The notes below the pieces were generated by a model that made no database searches, was not told the DNA's origin, and saw nothing but the letters and a program-made list of their open reading frames with translations. From an uncultured Opitutaceae bacterium (lineage in GTDB: Bacteria > Verrucomicrobiota > Verrucomicrobiia > Opitutales > Opitutaceae), in the NCBI GenBank assembly GCA_937902925.1, contig CALFNN010000007.1, forward strand, positions 1 through 64,000: a stretch of 64,000 nt of DNA, read 5' to 3'. Shown in pieces: positions 46,457-57,301 of the stretch. The first letter of the stretch is position 1; each line of letters begins with the position of its first letter. Position numbers and translations under genes: made by a program.

Positions 46457-47575
46457 TTGTCCGCCCAAGAAAAAATTCTCGTCGCCATGTCCGGCGGAGT
46501 CGACAGCTCCGTCGCCGCGTTGCTGCTCAAGCGCCAGGGAGCCGACATCGTCGGCGCCTACATGAAGAACTGGATCAACGAGGACAACGTGGTCGGCCAC
46601 TGTCCGTGGATGCAGGACATCGACGACGCCCGCGCCGTCTGCGACCGGCTCGGCATCGAGTTTCGCGTCGTCAACCTCATGCAGGAATACCGCGACCGCG
46701 TCGTCGCCTACCTGCTCGACGGCTATGCGCGCGGGCTCACCCCAAACCCCGACATCATGTGCAATCGGGAGATCAAGTTCGGCGTCTTTCGCGCCTGGGC
46801 GAAAGATCACGGCTTCTCCGCCGTCGCCACCGGCCACTACGCGCGCCGGGTCGCTGTAGTCGGGGTCGCCGACCCCGGACCGGGCTCATCGAGCCCGGCT
46901 ACAACCTACGATCTTCTCGAGGGCGCCGACAAGAACAAGGACCAGTCCTACTTCCTCGCGCTGCTCTCCGAGTCCCAGCTCGCCGACGCGCGTTTCCCCA
47001 TCGGTGACCTCGCCAAACCTGAGCTGCGCCGCCTCGCGCGCGAAGCCGGCCTGCCCACCGCCGATAAAAAAGACAGCCAGGGCATCTGCTTCATCGGCGA
47101 AGTGAAGATGGCTGATTTCCTCGAGGCCTATGTGCCCGACGCGCCCGGTCCCATCGTCCGCGCCGGCGACGGCCGCGAACTCGGCGAACACCGCGGCCTG
47201 CATTTCTACACGCTTGGCCAGCGCCGCGGCATCCGCATTCCCTCCAACACCGATCACGAGGCCTACGTGGTCGTCGGCAAGCGCGCCGCCGACCGCGCGC
47301 TGCTTGTCGCGTTCGATCACCCCGACGCGCCGGGACTTTTTCAACGCGAGGTCCGCGTCCATTCGCTGAGCTGGATCGGCGATCCCGTCACCGCGGCGCG
47401 CGCGCTCGAAGGCCGCGTCCGCTACCGCGACCCGCGCGTGCCGCTCGACTTCACGCCCGAGGGCGACGGCACCGCCCTCGTGACATTTCGCGATCCGCAA
47501 CGCGGCCTCGCCAGCGGCCAGATCCTCGCGTTCTACGACGGCGAACGTTTGCTCGGCGGGGGCGTTTACGCCTGA
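46457..47575 (+). CDS. mnmA: tRNA-specific 2-thiouridylase MnmA
   Basis: The 372-residue enzyme puts sulfur on U34 of Lys, Glu and Gln tRNAs. Motifs are the PP-loop [16 protein letters not shown], the catalytic Cys in [21 protein letters not shown], and the second Cys in [14 protein letters not shown]. The start is uncertain; the TTG at 46457 gives the normal length and has a GAGGGCGG upstream, while the next ATG would cut off the first strand. Between HYARR and YDLLEG about 12 residues ([14 protein letters not shown]) are encoded by a palindromic repeat at 46855-46903. Confidence 0.93.
   Translation: MSAQEKILVAMSGGVDSSVAALLLKRQGADIVGAYMKNWINEDNVVGHCPWMQDIDDARAVCDRLGIEFRVVNLMQEYRDRVVAYLLDGYARGLTPNPDIMCNREIKFGVFRAWAKDHGFSAVATGHYARRVAVVGVADPGPGSSSPATTYDLLEGADKNKDQSYFLALLSESQLADARFPIGDLAKPELRRLAREAGLPTADKKDSQGICFIGEVKMADFLEAYVPDAPGPIVRAGDGRELGEHRGLHFYTLGQRRGIRIPSNTDHEAYVVVGKRAADRALLVAFDHPDAPGLFQREVRVHSLSWIGDPVTAARALEGRVRYRDPRVPLDFTPEGDGTALVTFRDPQRGLASGQILAFYDGERLLGGGVYA
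46855..46903 (+). repeat. REP-like palindrome inserted in mnmA
   Basis: Two perfect hairpins lie side by side: CGGGGTC/GACCCCG (46861-46877) and CCGGGCTC/GAGCCCGG (46880-46898). They are bounded by TGTAG (46855-46859) and CTACA (46899-46903). The unit keeps the mnmA frame open. Confidence 0.7.
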
Positions 47576-47600
47576 TTTTCCCGTCCATCGCCCCGCGCCC

Positions 47601-49760
47601 ATGACCGCCCTGCCCTCCTGGCTCCGTCTCGACCGGTTCGCCGAGCGCGAGTCGCTGCAACCCGACCTCGGCCGGGCCGTTCGCGCCACCGTCGCGTTCA
47701 TGGTGCCGCTCGTGCTGGCGGCCACGGGCCGCCTGTCGATCGAGGTCTCGTTCGTCGCCCTCGCCGCGCAAAACATCGCGCTGGTCGATGTGCGCGGCGA
47801 CTACCGCCTGCGACTCGCGCTCCTGCTCGCGATGTCCGCCGTCCTCGCCGGCGCCACGGCGCTGGGTGCGCTGACCGCGAACCATCTCCTGGCCGCGGTC
47901 ATTGCCACCGCTTTCATCGCCGTTTGCGGCGGCGTCTGGCGGCACCTCAGCAGCGACTACGGCATGTCGCTGGCCATCTCGTCGATGCTCGTGTTTCTCA
48001 TCGCGCTCAACTCCGCCGGAGGCGCCGCGGTCGCCCGGAGCGACGCGGCGGCCACCTTGATCGGTGGCCTGTGGGGCGTCGCGCTCCAGGTCGCCAACTG
48101 GCCGTTCCGCCCGCAACACCCGTTGCGGCGCACCGTCAGCGACAGCTGGCTCGCCGTCGCCGATCTCTTCGAGGCGATGAATCCCGGCGGGCCCGCCGGC
48201 GCGGTCGAACGCGAGGAGCGGATGCGTCTCCTCGAGACGGCGCTCCGCACCACGCTCGACAAATCCTATGCCGCACTCGCCGCGGCCCGACCCGGCCTGC
48301 TTCAGCGCCGCCTCGAGGCGCTCAATCTCGCCGCCGCGCGCCTCGCCACGCGCGTCGTCGCCCTCAACACCGCGCTCGAGGCGCTCACCGCCGAGGGCTC
48401 GTTCAACGCCTTCGCCCCCGCCCTGCAGCCGGTCCTCACCGCGCTCACCAACACGTCGCGCACCGTCGCACTCGCCGTCGTTTCACGACAGCCTTCCCAC
48501 CTCGCCACCGCCGACGTCCGGCTGCGCCGCGTCACGAACTTGCTCCGCGTGCTGCAAGCCCGCGGGACGTCCCAATCCGTGCCGGCGCCCGGCCTCGCGC
48601 AACTTGTCGAGATCCTCCGGCAGATCGAGCAACACCTGCCCGCCATTCACGCCGCCTTGCGCGCCACCGTCGATCGCGCCGACGAACGTTCCGCGTTTTC
48701 CCTCGAGCTGTTCGATCTGCATACGCTGACGCTGCGGCCGCTGGCCTCGGCGCTGAACCTGAGCCGGCACGTCGATCCCGCGCTCGTCCGCTTCGTCGTC
48801 CGCATCGCCGTGCTGACGATGCTCGGCGTCGTCGTGTTCAAGACCTGCGGGTTGCCGCATGGCTACTGGCTGCCGTTCACGGTCGTCGTCGTGCTCCAAC
48901 CCGACTACGGCTCGACCCGGCGCCGCGCGGCGCAGCGCACGGTCGGCACGCTGCTCGGCAGCATCCTCGGCAGTGCGCTGCTCTGGCTCCATCTTCCGTT
49001 CGCCGCCCTCATGACCGCGACCGCCGTCACGATGTTCGCCTTCGGCTACACCGTGAAACGCAACTACGCCGTCGCGATTCTCTTCGTCACGCTGTTCATC
49101 GTGCTGCTGACCGAGGCGGGGGGACCGGTGACGGTGGCGTTCACCGTCGAGCGGCTTGCGAGCACCGTCGCCGGTGGCGCCCTCGCGCTGCTGGCCGCGA
49201 TGTTTTTCTGGCCGGTGTGGGAGCGCGACCGGTTCCCGCCGATCCTGGCCGCCGCCTTTCGCGCCAATCGCGACTACCTCGGCATTCTCGCCGACCGCCT
49301 CGCGAGCGGCGGCGCCTACGATTCGCCGGCCATCGCCGCGAAACGTCACGCGGAAGCCGCCAACAGTGCCGTTTTCTCGTCGTTGCAACGCATCGTCGGC
49401 GACCCGAAGAACCGCCAGGAAGGCATCGAGCAGGCCGCCGCGCTCGCCAACGGCAACCAGCGCCTCACCCGGGCGCTCAGCGTCCTCGCGTTGCATCTCG
49501 CTCCCGGCGACCCGTTGCGGCGCCCCGAAATCGGCCGCTTCCGCCGGCTCGCCGTTGCCGCCCTTGAATCGCTCGCCATCGCGGTCGAGCGTGCCGCGCC
49601 GGTCGCCACGGATCCGCGGCTGGCCGAGTTGGAGAATTTCTCGCCCGACGCATCGGCCGCCACGAATCCGCAGGAGCAATGGGTTTTGGCGCAGCTGACC
49701 CGCGCCGCCACCGAGTTGGGCGCGATGGTGCTGGCGGCGCAAGAGACCTCCGCCGGCTGA
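47601..49760 (+). CDS. FUSC-family (YccS/aromatic-acid exporter-like) membrane protein
   Basis: The 719-residue protein has the duplicated FUSC layout. An N-terminal set of membrane helices (TVAFMVPLVLAATGRLSIE; LRLALLLAMSAVLAGATALGAL) is followed by a helical cytoplasmic domain. A second membrane set follows (IAVLTMLGVVVFKTCGLPHGYWLPFTVVVVLQPDYGSTRRRAAQRTVGTLLG; LLTEAGGPVTVAFTVERLASTVAGG) and then a C-terminal helical domain. Relatives export aromatic acids or act in envelope homeostasis; the substrate here is unknown. It starts 25 bp after mnmA. Confidence 0.88.
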   Translation: MTALPSWLRLDRFAERESLQPDLGRAVRATVAFMVPLVLAATGRLSIEVSFVALAAQNIALVDVRGDYRLRLALLLAMSAVLAGATALGALTANHLLAAVIATAFIAVCGGVWRHLSSDYGMSLAISSMLVFLIALNSAGGAAVARSDAAATLIGGLWGVALQVANWPFRPQHPLRRTVSDSWLAVADLFEAMNPGGPAGAVEREERMRLLETALRTTLDKSYAALAAARPGLLQRRLEALNLAAARLATRVVALNTALEALTAEGSFNAFAPALQPVLTALTNTSRTVALAVVSRQPSHLATADVRLRRVTNLLRVLQARGTSQSVPAPGLAQLVEILRQIEQHLPAIHAALRATVDRADERSAFSLELFDLHTLTLRPLASALNLSRHVDPALVRFVVRIAVLTMLGVVVFKTCGLPHGYWLPFTVVVVLQPDYGSTRRRAAQRTVGTLLGSILGSALLWLHLPFAALMTATAVTMFAFGYTVKRNYAVAILFVTLFIVLLTEAGGPVTVAFTVERLASTVAGGALALLAAMFFWPVWERDRFPPILAAAFRANRDYLGILADRLASGGAYDSPAIAAKRHAEAANSAVFSSLQRIVGDPKNRQEGIEQAAALANGNQRLTRALSVLALHLAPGDPLRRPEIGRFRRLAVAALESLAIAVERAAPVATDPRLAELENFSPDASAATNPQEQWVLAQLTRAATELGAMVLAAQETSAG

Positions 49761-49775
49761 GGCCGTCCCGGCCGC

Positions 49776-50288
49776 TCAGAGCGAGATTTCCTTGAACGCC
49801 GGATCGGCCAGCAGGTTGTCGAGTTGCTTCTGGTCGGCAAACATCCGGATGGTGCGGTTGTCGGGGAACTGCTCCCGCAGCTTCGCGAGGAGCGCGCGCG
49901 CCTCGTCCACCCGGCCGAGCAACACCAGCGCGGAAACCTGCCGGAGTCTCGCCTGGTCGTCCTTCGGGTCGAGCGCCGCCGCCGCTTGAAATGCCCCGAG
50001 CGCCTTCTGGTAGGCCGCCTTCGCGGTGTCGCGCTGTCCGAGCCGGACGCGGACGGACCCGAGGCTCACCCACGTGTCCCCGTCGTCCGGGCAGACCGCC
50101 ACGGCCTGGGCGAGCTGGTCCTCGGCTTTCGCATAGTCGCGCAGGGTCACGGCGAACTGCGCCTCGCTCACGAGTTGCGCCGCCTGCTTGCGCTGCAGCG
50201 AAGTGATCTCCCTCGGCTTCGGCTTGCATCCGGCCAAAGACAAAACGGCCGCGACCACCGCGGCGAGCAAAGCAGGCGAACTCTTCAT
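49776..50288 (-). CDS. TPR-repeat lipoprotein
   Basis: The 170-residue product has a lipoprotein signal (ALLAAVVAAVLSLAGCKPKP) and about three TPR units (ITSLQRKQAAQLVSEAQFAVTLRDYAKAEDQLAQAVAVCPDD; GDTWVSLGSVRVRLGQRDTAKAAYQKALGAFQAAAALDPKDD; ARLRQVSALVLLGRVDEARALLAKLREQFPDN). It is likely a periplasmic scaffold protein. The start at 50288 gives the signal peptide; the upstream frame is non-coding. Confidence 0.83.
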   Translation of the reverse strand: MKSSPALLAAVVAAVLSLAGCKPKPREITSLQRKQAAQLVSEAQFAVTLRDYAKAEDQLAQAVAVCPDDGDTWVSLGSVRVRLGQRDTAKAAYQKALGAFQAAAALDPKDDQARLRQVSALVLLGRVDEARALLAKLREQFPDNRTIRMFADQKQLDNLLADPAFKEISL

Positions 50289-50376
50289 GTCGGGGTAAGT
50301 AGCGAAACGGCCGCCGCCGGTTGTCAATGCCGTCCCTCCGTCGCGCCCCGCGGTCAGGGGGCCGGGGCCGCCCCGC

Positions 50377-52086
50377 CTACATGTCGGGCGGCACGTTGGC
50401 AATGGCCTCCTCGATCGTGGTGAGACCCTCCTTCACCTTGAGCAGGCTGTCCTGGTGGAGCGTCTTCATGCCGGCCTTCATCGCGATCTTCTTCAGCTCG
50501 GCGGATTCGGCCTCCTTGTTGATCGCGTCGGCCAGCTCCTCGTTCGTCACCATCAACTCGTGGATGCCGACGCGGCCCTTGTAGCCGCTGCCGCCGCACT
50601 TCGGGCAGCCCTTGGGGTTGTGCTTGAAAATCTGCCCGCTCCATCCGAGCGCCTTCTCGATGATCTCGAGCTCGCGGCCCTCCGGCGTGTAGGCCACCCG
50701 GCAGGTCTTGCACACGCGCCGCATCAGGCGTTGCGCGCAGACACACAGCAGCGACGACGAGATCATGAACGGCTCCACGCCCATGTCGACGAGCCGGGCC
50801 ACCGTGCCGGGCGCGTCGTTCGTGTGCAGCGTCGAGATGAGCAAGTGGCCGGTGAGCGCCGCCTCGACGGCGATGCCCGCCGTCTCCTTGTCGCGGATTT
50901 CGCCGACGAGGATGATGTCGGGATCCTGCCGCAGGAAGGCGCGCAGCGCCGAGGCGAACGTCAGCCCGATCTGGCGGTGCATCTGCATCTGGTTCAGGCC
51001 GGGCAGCGTGTATTCGATCGGGTCCTCCGCGGTGCGGATGACGATGTCGGGCGTGTTGATCTCGTTGAGCGCCGAGTAGAGCGTCATCGATTTGCCGGAG
51101 CCCGTCGGCCCGCAATGCAGGATCATGCCGTAGGGCTGGCGGATGCACTCGCGATACTTGCCAAGATTCTCCTCGGAAAACCCGAGCGCCGGCAGCGGCA
51201 GCGTGGTCTTTTGCTTGTCGAGGATACGCATCACGACGCCTTCGCCGTGGTTGAGCGGCGCGGTCGAGACACGCAGGTCGAGGTCGAGGTTCTTCTTGGT
51301 GTATTGCTTGAACACGATGCGCCCGTCCTGCGGCAGCCGCCGTTCGGAAATATCCAGGTTGCACATGATCTTCAGGCGGGCGACGAGCGCCGGTCCGACC
51401 TTCTTCGGCAGCCGCAGCATCTCGTGGCACACGCCGTCGATGCGGTTGCGGACGATCACTTCCTTTTCCTGCGGCTCCACGTGGATGTCGCTCGTGCCCG
51501 AGAAATACGCGTCCTCGATGATGCGATTGGCGAGCTGGATGATCGGACCGGATTCCTCGGTGACGTCGTCCTCCTTCAGCTCGCCTTCGCCTTCGTGGCC
51601 GTATTCGGCGCCGATCTGCGAGACGACGTCGTCGAAGCCCGCGGCCCGGTCCTGACCTTTTGAGAATTTGTCCCGGATATCCTTCTCGCGCGCCAGCAGG
51701 CGCACGACCGTCTTGCCGGTCATTTCCTGGATCTTCGTCGGCAGCGTGACCTCGAAGGGATTGGCAAACGCCACCAGCAGCATCTCGCCCACCTGTCCGA
51801 CCGGAAGCACGAGATTTTCCTGGCAGAACTCCTGCGGAATGCGCTCGAAGGTCTGCGGCGTCACGCGGTAGTGCGCGACATTGAAGGGCGACAGGTTCAG
51901 CGCGCGCGCCTTCGCGACGAGACATTGGAACGCCGTGACCTTGAAGTCCTCCTGGAGCAGCTTGTCGAGGGCGTCGCCGCTCAAGTCCTCGGGCCGGATC
52001 GCCAGCGCCGACCGCTGGTCACCGTCGAGCCGGCCCATCTCGACGAGCTTGGAAACGATCTGGAGCTGGATTTTCCCGAGGGGCAT
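50377..52086 (-). CDS. GspE/PilB-type secretion ATPase
   Basis: The 569-residue protein drives type II secretion or type IV pilus assembly. It has an MshEN N-terminal domain (about 25-150: [19 protein letters not shown]), Walker [19 protein letters not shown], the Asp box [23 protein letters not shown], the His box [15 protein letters not shown], and the zinc-binding Cys pairs VCKTC and [17 protein letters not shown]. These Cys pairs are usual in GspE and PilB. Which machine it serves cannot be decided here because no pilin or secretin gene is near. It starts 5 bp after the 183-residue gene upstream. Confidence 0.93.
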   Translation of the reverse strand: MPLGKIQLQIVSKLVEMGRLDGDQRSALAIRPEDLSGDALDKLLQEDFKVTAFQCLVAKARALNLSPFNVAHYRVTPQTFERIPQEFCQENLVLPVGQVGEMLLVAFANPFEVTLPTKIQEMTGKTVVRLLAREKDIRDKFSKGQDRAAGFDDVVSQIGAEYGHEGEGELKEDDVTEESGPIIQLANRIIEDAYFSGTSDIHVEPQEKEVIVRNRIDGVCHEMLRLPKKVGPALVARLKIMCNLDISERRLPQDGRIVFKQYTKKNLDLDLRVSTAPLNHGEGVVMRILDKQKTTLPLPALGFSEENLGKYRECIRQPYGMILHCGPTGSGKSMTLYSALNEINTPDIVIRTAEDPIEYTLPGLNQMQMHRQIGLTFASALRAFLRQDPDIILVGEIRDKETAGIAVEAALTGHLLISTLHTNDAPGTVARLVDMGVEPFMISSSLLCVCAQRLMRRVCKTCRVAYTPEGRELEIIEKALGWSGQIFKHNPKGCPKCGGSGYKGRVGIHELMVTNEELADAINKEAESAELKKIAMKAGMKTLHQDSLLKVKEGLTTIEEAIANVPPDM

Positions 52087-52091
52087 GGGGC

Positions 52092-52643
52092 TTATTTGGC
52101 GATCGCCGGCACGGGCGCCGCAGCCGGGGCCCCCGCGGCGGGGGCGGCCGCCGCCGCCGCGGCCGCGGGTTCGAGTTTCTCGAGATAGTCGGCGATGCCT
52201 TCGAGCGTCGTGCCGAACCACAGGATCGGACCGCCGAGGTGCTTTTCCCAGTGCGCCCGCACCGCCGGGCTCAGGTAGTAGGCCGTCGCGACAAAATGAA
52301 ACTCCTCCTCGCGATCGAAGGGCACCGACCACGTCGCCCAGCACGCCCCGAGGTCGAGCCCCTTCTTCGAATCGTCCGGCACGTCGTAATCGCGCAAGTC
52401 GACCAGCCCGACGCCCTCGGACTCGACGAGGTGATGGAGCACGTCGTCCTCCTTGATCACTTTCATGTCGTAGGCCAGGATGCCGAGGATCGTGCTCTGC
52501 CGCGGCTGCCCGGTCGCCACCACGTCGATCAGCTTCTCGTTGGCGGTCTCGAGATCCTCGATCTTCACGAGGTTATGCTCCACCAGCGTCGCGCCGAGCA
52601 GGCGGTTCGCACGCATGAGGAGTGGGCGGTGTTCCTTCGACAT
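52092..52643 (-). CDS. MshEN-like partner protein of the secretion ATPase
   Basis: The 183-residue protein has an N-terminal segment resembling GspE/MshE N-domains ([57 protein letters not shown]). A globular part with a [25 protein letters not shown] motif follows, and the tail is Ala/Pro-rich. It lies immediately upstream of the ATPase in the same operon. A role as an accessory or split N-domain is inferred from position and similarity. Confidence 0.72.
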   Translation of the reverse strand: MSKEHRPLLMRANRLLGATLVEHNLVKIEDLETANEKLIDVVATGQPRQSTILGILAYDMKVIKEDDVLHHLVESEGVGLVDLRDYDVPDDSKKGLDLGACWATWSVPFDREEEFHFVATAYYLSPAVRAHWEKHLGGPILWFGTTLEGIADYLEKLEPAAAAAAAAPAAGAPAAAPVPAIAK

Positions 52644-52659
52644 CGGCGGGAAGCTTGGT

Positions 52660-53793
<1,134 letters not shown>

Positions 53794-55095
53794 TCAGATC
53801 ACGATCTTGATCCCCTTGCGCAGGTAGGTCGGCACGTCGAGATCCTGGCCGTCGAACAGGTTCCGGTCGGTCTTTTCAAAGTGCCCCCGGCTCTCGACCT
53901 CGCCGAAGCCGAATTCCTCCTGCGCCACCTTCGCGGCCTGGAGATTCTTCGCTTCCGCGGTGCCGGCGGCCGGAACGGCCGCCTTCGTCTTCTCGTTCCC
54001 GGCGGGAAACAGCGCTGCCGGGGCGGCCGCCGGCGCCGGCGAGGCCTCCTCGCGCGCAGCGAACGGCGCCTTGCTTCGTCCGGCGACGGTCGGACGCCGC
54101 GCCGGCACGCTGCGCCCGCCCATGTCGCTCGTGCCGAGCACGCAAACCTCGACCCGGCCCGGCATGTCCTCGTCGATCACCGCGCCCATGATGATGTGCG
54201 AATCGCGGCCAAATTGCTCCGTGATCGCGCTCATCAGCTCGTTCACCTTGGGCAGCGTCAGGTCGGCGCCGCCGAGGATGTTCACCAGCAGCCGGTCGGC
54301 TTTGCGCGAAAACTCCGGGGTGTGCAGCAACGGGCAGAGCTTCAGGCTCGCGACCGCGTCGGCCACGGCGTTCTCGCCCGCGCCTTCGCCCAGGCCAAAC
54401 AGCGTCTTGCCGCCGCGCTGCTGGAACGCCTGCCGCAGCGTCGCAAAGTCGAGATTGATCAGGCCGGTCTTGAACAGCATCGCCCAGATCGACTTTACCC
54501 CGCGGCCGATCCACTCGTCGGCCCGCGCGAACGAGTCGAGCACCGTCTCGTTGTCCGCCGCCTCCTGCAGCAGCACGTCGTTCGGCAGCGGGATGACGGC
54601 ATCGCACACCTGCCGGAGCGCGCGCAGCCCCTCCTCCGCCTGCTTGAGCCGCCGGCCGCCCTCGAAGCTGAACGGCATCGTCACGAACGCGATCACGAGC
54701 GCGCCCGACTCCGCGGCGATTTCCGCCACCGTCGGCGACGCCCCGCTGCCGGTGCCGCCGCCCATGCCGGTGACGAGAAACACGAGGTCGCAGTCCTTGA
54801 CGACCGCGGCGATTTTCTCGCGGTCAGCCTCGGCCGCCATCCGGCCGAGTTCCGGATCGCCGCCCGCGCCCAGCCCGCGCGTCACGCTCATGCCGACGAG
54901 CACCTTGTCCTGCACCGGCGAACTCGCCAGCGCCTGGTAGTCGGTGTTGATCACTGCGAGCTGGAGCCGCTCGAGGTTTTCCATCTTCAGCCGGTCGACG
55001 GCGTTGGAGCCCGCGCCGCCGACGCCGACGAGTTTGATCGCGATGTTGCGATCGGTGAGGAGCGAGTGATCGAGGGGAAGTTCGTTGAGATTCAT
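53794..55095 (-). CDS. ftsZ: Cell division protein FtsZ
   Basis: The 433-residue tubulin-like GTPase forms the Z ring. Motifs are the N-terminal IKLVGVGGAGSNAVDRL, the GTP loop VTGMGGGTGSGASPTVAEIAAESG, NIDFATL-like residues in the T7 loop (GLINLDFATLRQAF), and a conserved C-terminal peptide (DLDVPTYLRKGIK) for binding FtsA. A Pro/Ala-rich linker of about 80 residues precedes the tail. It is 9 bp after ftsA. Confidence 0.97.
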   Translation of the reverse strand: MNLNELPLDHSLLTDRNIAIKLVGVGGAGSNAVDRLKMENLERLQLAVINTDYQALASSPVQDKVLVGMSVTRGLGAGGDPELGRMAAEADREKIAAVVKDCDLVFLVTGMGGGTGSGASPTVAEIAAESGALVIAFVTMPFSFEGGRRLKQAEEGLRALRQVCDAVIPLPNDVLLQEAADNETVLDSFARADEWIGRGVKSIWAMLFKTGLINLDFATLRQAFQQRGGKTLFGLGEGAGENAVADAVASLKLCPLLHTPEFSRKADRLLVNILGGADLTLPKVNELMSAITEQFGRDSHIIMGAVIDEDMPGRVEVCVLGTSDMGGRSVPARRPTVAGRSKAPFAAREEASPAPAAAPAALFPAGNEKTKAAVPAAGTAEAKNLQAAKVAQEEFGFGEVESRGHFEKTDRNLFDGQDLDVPTYLRKGIKIVI

Positions 55096-55104
55096 GGCGG
55101 GAAC

Positions 55105-56319
55105 TCAGGTGCTGGCGAACAGGCGTCTGACGCCGGTGAGAAAACCGCCCCCGCGTCGCGCGGGCGCGGATTTCTCCGCCTGCGTGCTCACCCCGTAGTA
55201 GAGGAGGCCCAGCGCGGTGTGAAAGCCCGGGTCGCGCAGGTTTTCGCTGACCCATGTCGGCGCCTCGCCCAGGTGCGCCGGCACCCCGAAAACCTTGGCC
55301 GCCGTCTCGGCGACGCCCGCCAGTTTGGCCGAGCCGCCCGTGAGGACCACGCCCGCCGTGCAGGTCTCGCTGGAGAACGCGTTGCCGAGCTTCTTTTTGA
55401 CGACTTCCAGCAGCTCCCACGTGCGAGCCGCGGTGATCTGCTCGATCGCCAGCAGCGGAAACTGCCGGTCGCCGATCGCAAAATTTCCGTCGAGCCACAC
55501 TTTCTGGCCCTTGTCGCGCACCTGGACGTTCGCCCGGCCGAAACGCAGCTTGAGCTTCTCCGCCTGCCCGTCGGTGAGTCGCAAGCCGATGCTCAGGTCG
55601 TTGGTCAGGTGCGTGCCGCCGACCGGCACGACGCCGGTGGTGTGCGGCGCACCGTCGCGGTAGAGCACGAAGTCCGTCGTCCCCGCGCCGATGTCGATCG
55701 CCAGCACGCCGTGCTGTCGTTCCTCGGGCGTCGTGACCATGTGCCCGGCGGCGAGGCTCGCGAGCACCAGCTCGCGCACCTCGAGATTGAAGCCGCGGAT
55801 CACATGGATGTTGTCCGCCAGCCGCTGTTCCTGCCCATGCACGGTCCAGTAGCCGACCTCGAGCCGCTGGCCGACGAGGTGCTCCGGCGTGCCCGGCACC
55901 AGCCGGCCGTCGACGCGAAACGGCCGCCGGATGTTATGCACCACCATCCGGCCGGCCGGCAGCTCCTTCGACTTGGCGAGATCGCACACCGTGCGGATGT
56001 CGCCCGCATCGATCAGGTTGTCGGAGGCCTTCACGCTGACCGACGCCTCGTTGTAGAAACCCTCGAGATGCCCGCCGGTTTGCGCGAGGAAAACCACTTC
56101 GATCCGCTCGCCCGCATCGCGCTCCGCCTGCTCGAGCGCGCTGTGCGTGCATTCGCTTGCCGCCTTGTAGTCGACGACGCTGCCCTTGATCACGCCGCGC
56201 GACGAACACTCGCCGCAACCGATGATGGCGAGTTCGCGGCCGGTGTATTCGCCGACCAGCACGGTGATCTTGGAGGTGCCGATCTCCACGGCACCGATGA
56301 AATTAGTTCTGGAGCTCAC
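55105..56319 (-). CDS. ftsA: Cell division protein FtsA
   Basis: The 404-residue actin-like protein tethers FtsZ to the membrane. It has GAVEIGTSKITVLVGEY, AIDIGAGTTDFVLYRDGAP, LTGGSAKLAGVAETAAKVFG, and a basic C-terminal amphipathic tail (GGGFLTGVRRLFAST). The start is a GTG at 56319 overlapping ftsQ by 17 bp. A longer upstream frame is open but belongs to the ftsQ region. Confidence 0.95.
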   Translation of the reverse strand: MSSRTNFIGAVEIGTSKITVLVGEYTGRELAIIGCGECSSRGVIKGSVVDYKAASECTHSALEQAERDAGERIEVVFLAQTGGHLEGFYNEASVSVKASDNLIDAGDIRTVCDLAKSKELPAGRMVVHNIRRPFRVDGRLVPGTPEHLVGQRLEVGYWTVHGQEQRLADNIHVIRGFNLEVRELVLASLAAGHMVTTPEERQHGVLAIDIGAGTTDFVLYRDGAPHTTGVVPVGGTHLTNDLSIGLRLTDGQAEKLKLRFGRANVQVRDKGQKVWLDGNFAIGDRQFPLLAIEQITAARTWELLEVVKKKLGNAFSSETCTAGVVLTGGSAKLAGVAETAAKVFGVPAHLGEAPTWVSENLRDPGFHTALGLLYYGVSTQAEKSAPARRGGGFLTGVRRLFAST

Positions 56320-57301
56320 GTTTCGGATTGGGCTGCGGGTTGGAAAAAAAGGAAAACGCCCGGTCGGCCGGCACCCGCGGCGCAATCGCGACCGCCGGCG
56401 GTTGGCCGGCCGCGGGCGCGAACGCCACCGATACCTCGCGGCCGAGCGACAGGTCGATCCGGGCCGGGGGCGTCGGCGCCGCGGCGAGTTTTTCCCACGC
56501 CGAGCTGAGCCGCGCGAGCTGCATGAAATAATCCCCATCGGCCGTAAACACCACCAGCGTCCCCTCCTTGGTCCGCACCTCGATCTCGCGGTCCGATTGC
56601 AGCCGTGCCAGCGACACCACCATCCAGGTCCGGTAAAGATGCTCGGCCTCCCATCGCGCCTTGGCGAGCAGGTTGGCCGCGGCCTCGATCTCCGCGACCG
56701 GTGCAAATCCGTCGCCCCGGCGTCGCAACGTCACCCCGTCGAGCCACGGCAGCGTCGCCACCATCGCGGGGTCGAAGCCCACGCCGTCGAACACCACGCC
56801 GTCGCGGGCCACCAGCCACGCCTTCGATTCGCCCGCCCCGCTTTGCGTCATCACCCGGACGACCGGCGAGCGTTCGCTCAGCTGGGCCACGAGGGTGTCG
56901 GGAAATTTTCTTTCGATCGTCGCCGAATTCACCTGGCCGTGCGCGAGCAGCCGCGAGCGTAATTGGGCGAGATCGAGCTCCATCAACGAGGCCTTCGCGG
57001 GCAACGCCAGCGCCTGGCGCAGCCAGTCCTGATCGAGCACGCCGTTGGTGATCAGCTCGAGGTGCCGGACCGGCTCCGCGCGCGCGACCGCCGGCAGTTT
57101 CCTCGCGTCCTCGCGCACGACTTCGGACACCGTCCAGGCTGCCCAGCCGAGCGCGCCGAGCACGGCGACGACCCCCGCCACGCGCAGCGTCGCCGTCAAC
57201 AGCCGCCAGCGGCCCTCGCGCGACATCGTGCGCGGTTTCACCGGCTGGGGAATGTCTCTCCAGCTTCGGGTTGGCGGAATGTTGACGAGGGGAACGCTCA
57301 C
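56303..57301 (-). CDS. ftsQ: Cell division protein FtsQ
   Basis: The 332-residue protein has one N-terminal membrane helix (VAGVVAVLGALGWAAWTVSEVV). A POTRA-like domain follows (LELITNGVLDQDWLRQAL; LRSRLLAHGQVNSATIERKFPDTLVAQLSERSPVVRV), then a periplasmic FtsQ domain (WLVARDGVVFDG; EVRTKEGTLVVFT). It links the cytoplasmic and periplasmic division machinery. The GTG start at 57301 overlaps the ddl stop (GTGA). It has the usual gene position between ddl and ftsA. Confidence 0.93.
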   Translation of the reverse strand: MSVPLVNIPPTRSWRDIPQPVKPRTMSREGRWRLLTATLRVAGVVAVLGALGWAAWTVSEVVREDARKLPAVARAEPVRHLELITNGVLDQDWLRQALALPAKASLMELDLAQLRSRLLAHGQVNSATIERKFPDTLVAQLSERSPVVRVMTQSGAGESKAWLVARDGVVFDGVGFDPAMVATLPWLDGVTLRRRGDGFAPVAEIEAAANLLAKARWEAEHLYRTWMVVSLARLQSDREIEVRTKEGTLVVFTADGDYFMQLARLSSAWEKLAAAPTPPARIDLSLGREVSVAFAPAAGQPPAVAIAPRVPADRAFSFFSNPQPNPKRELQN

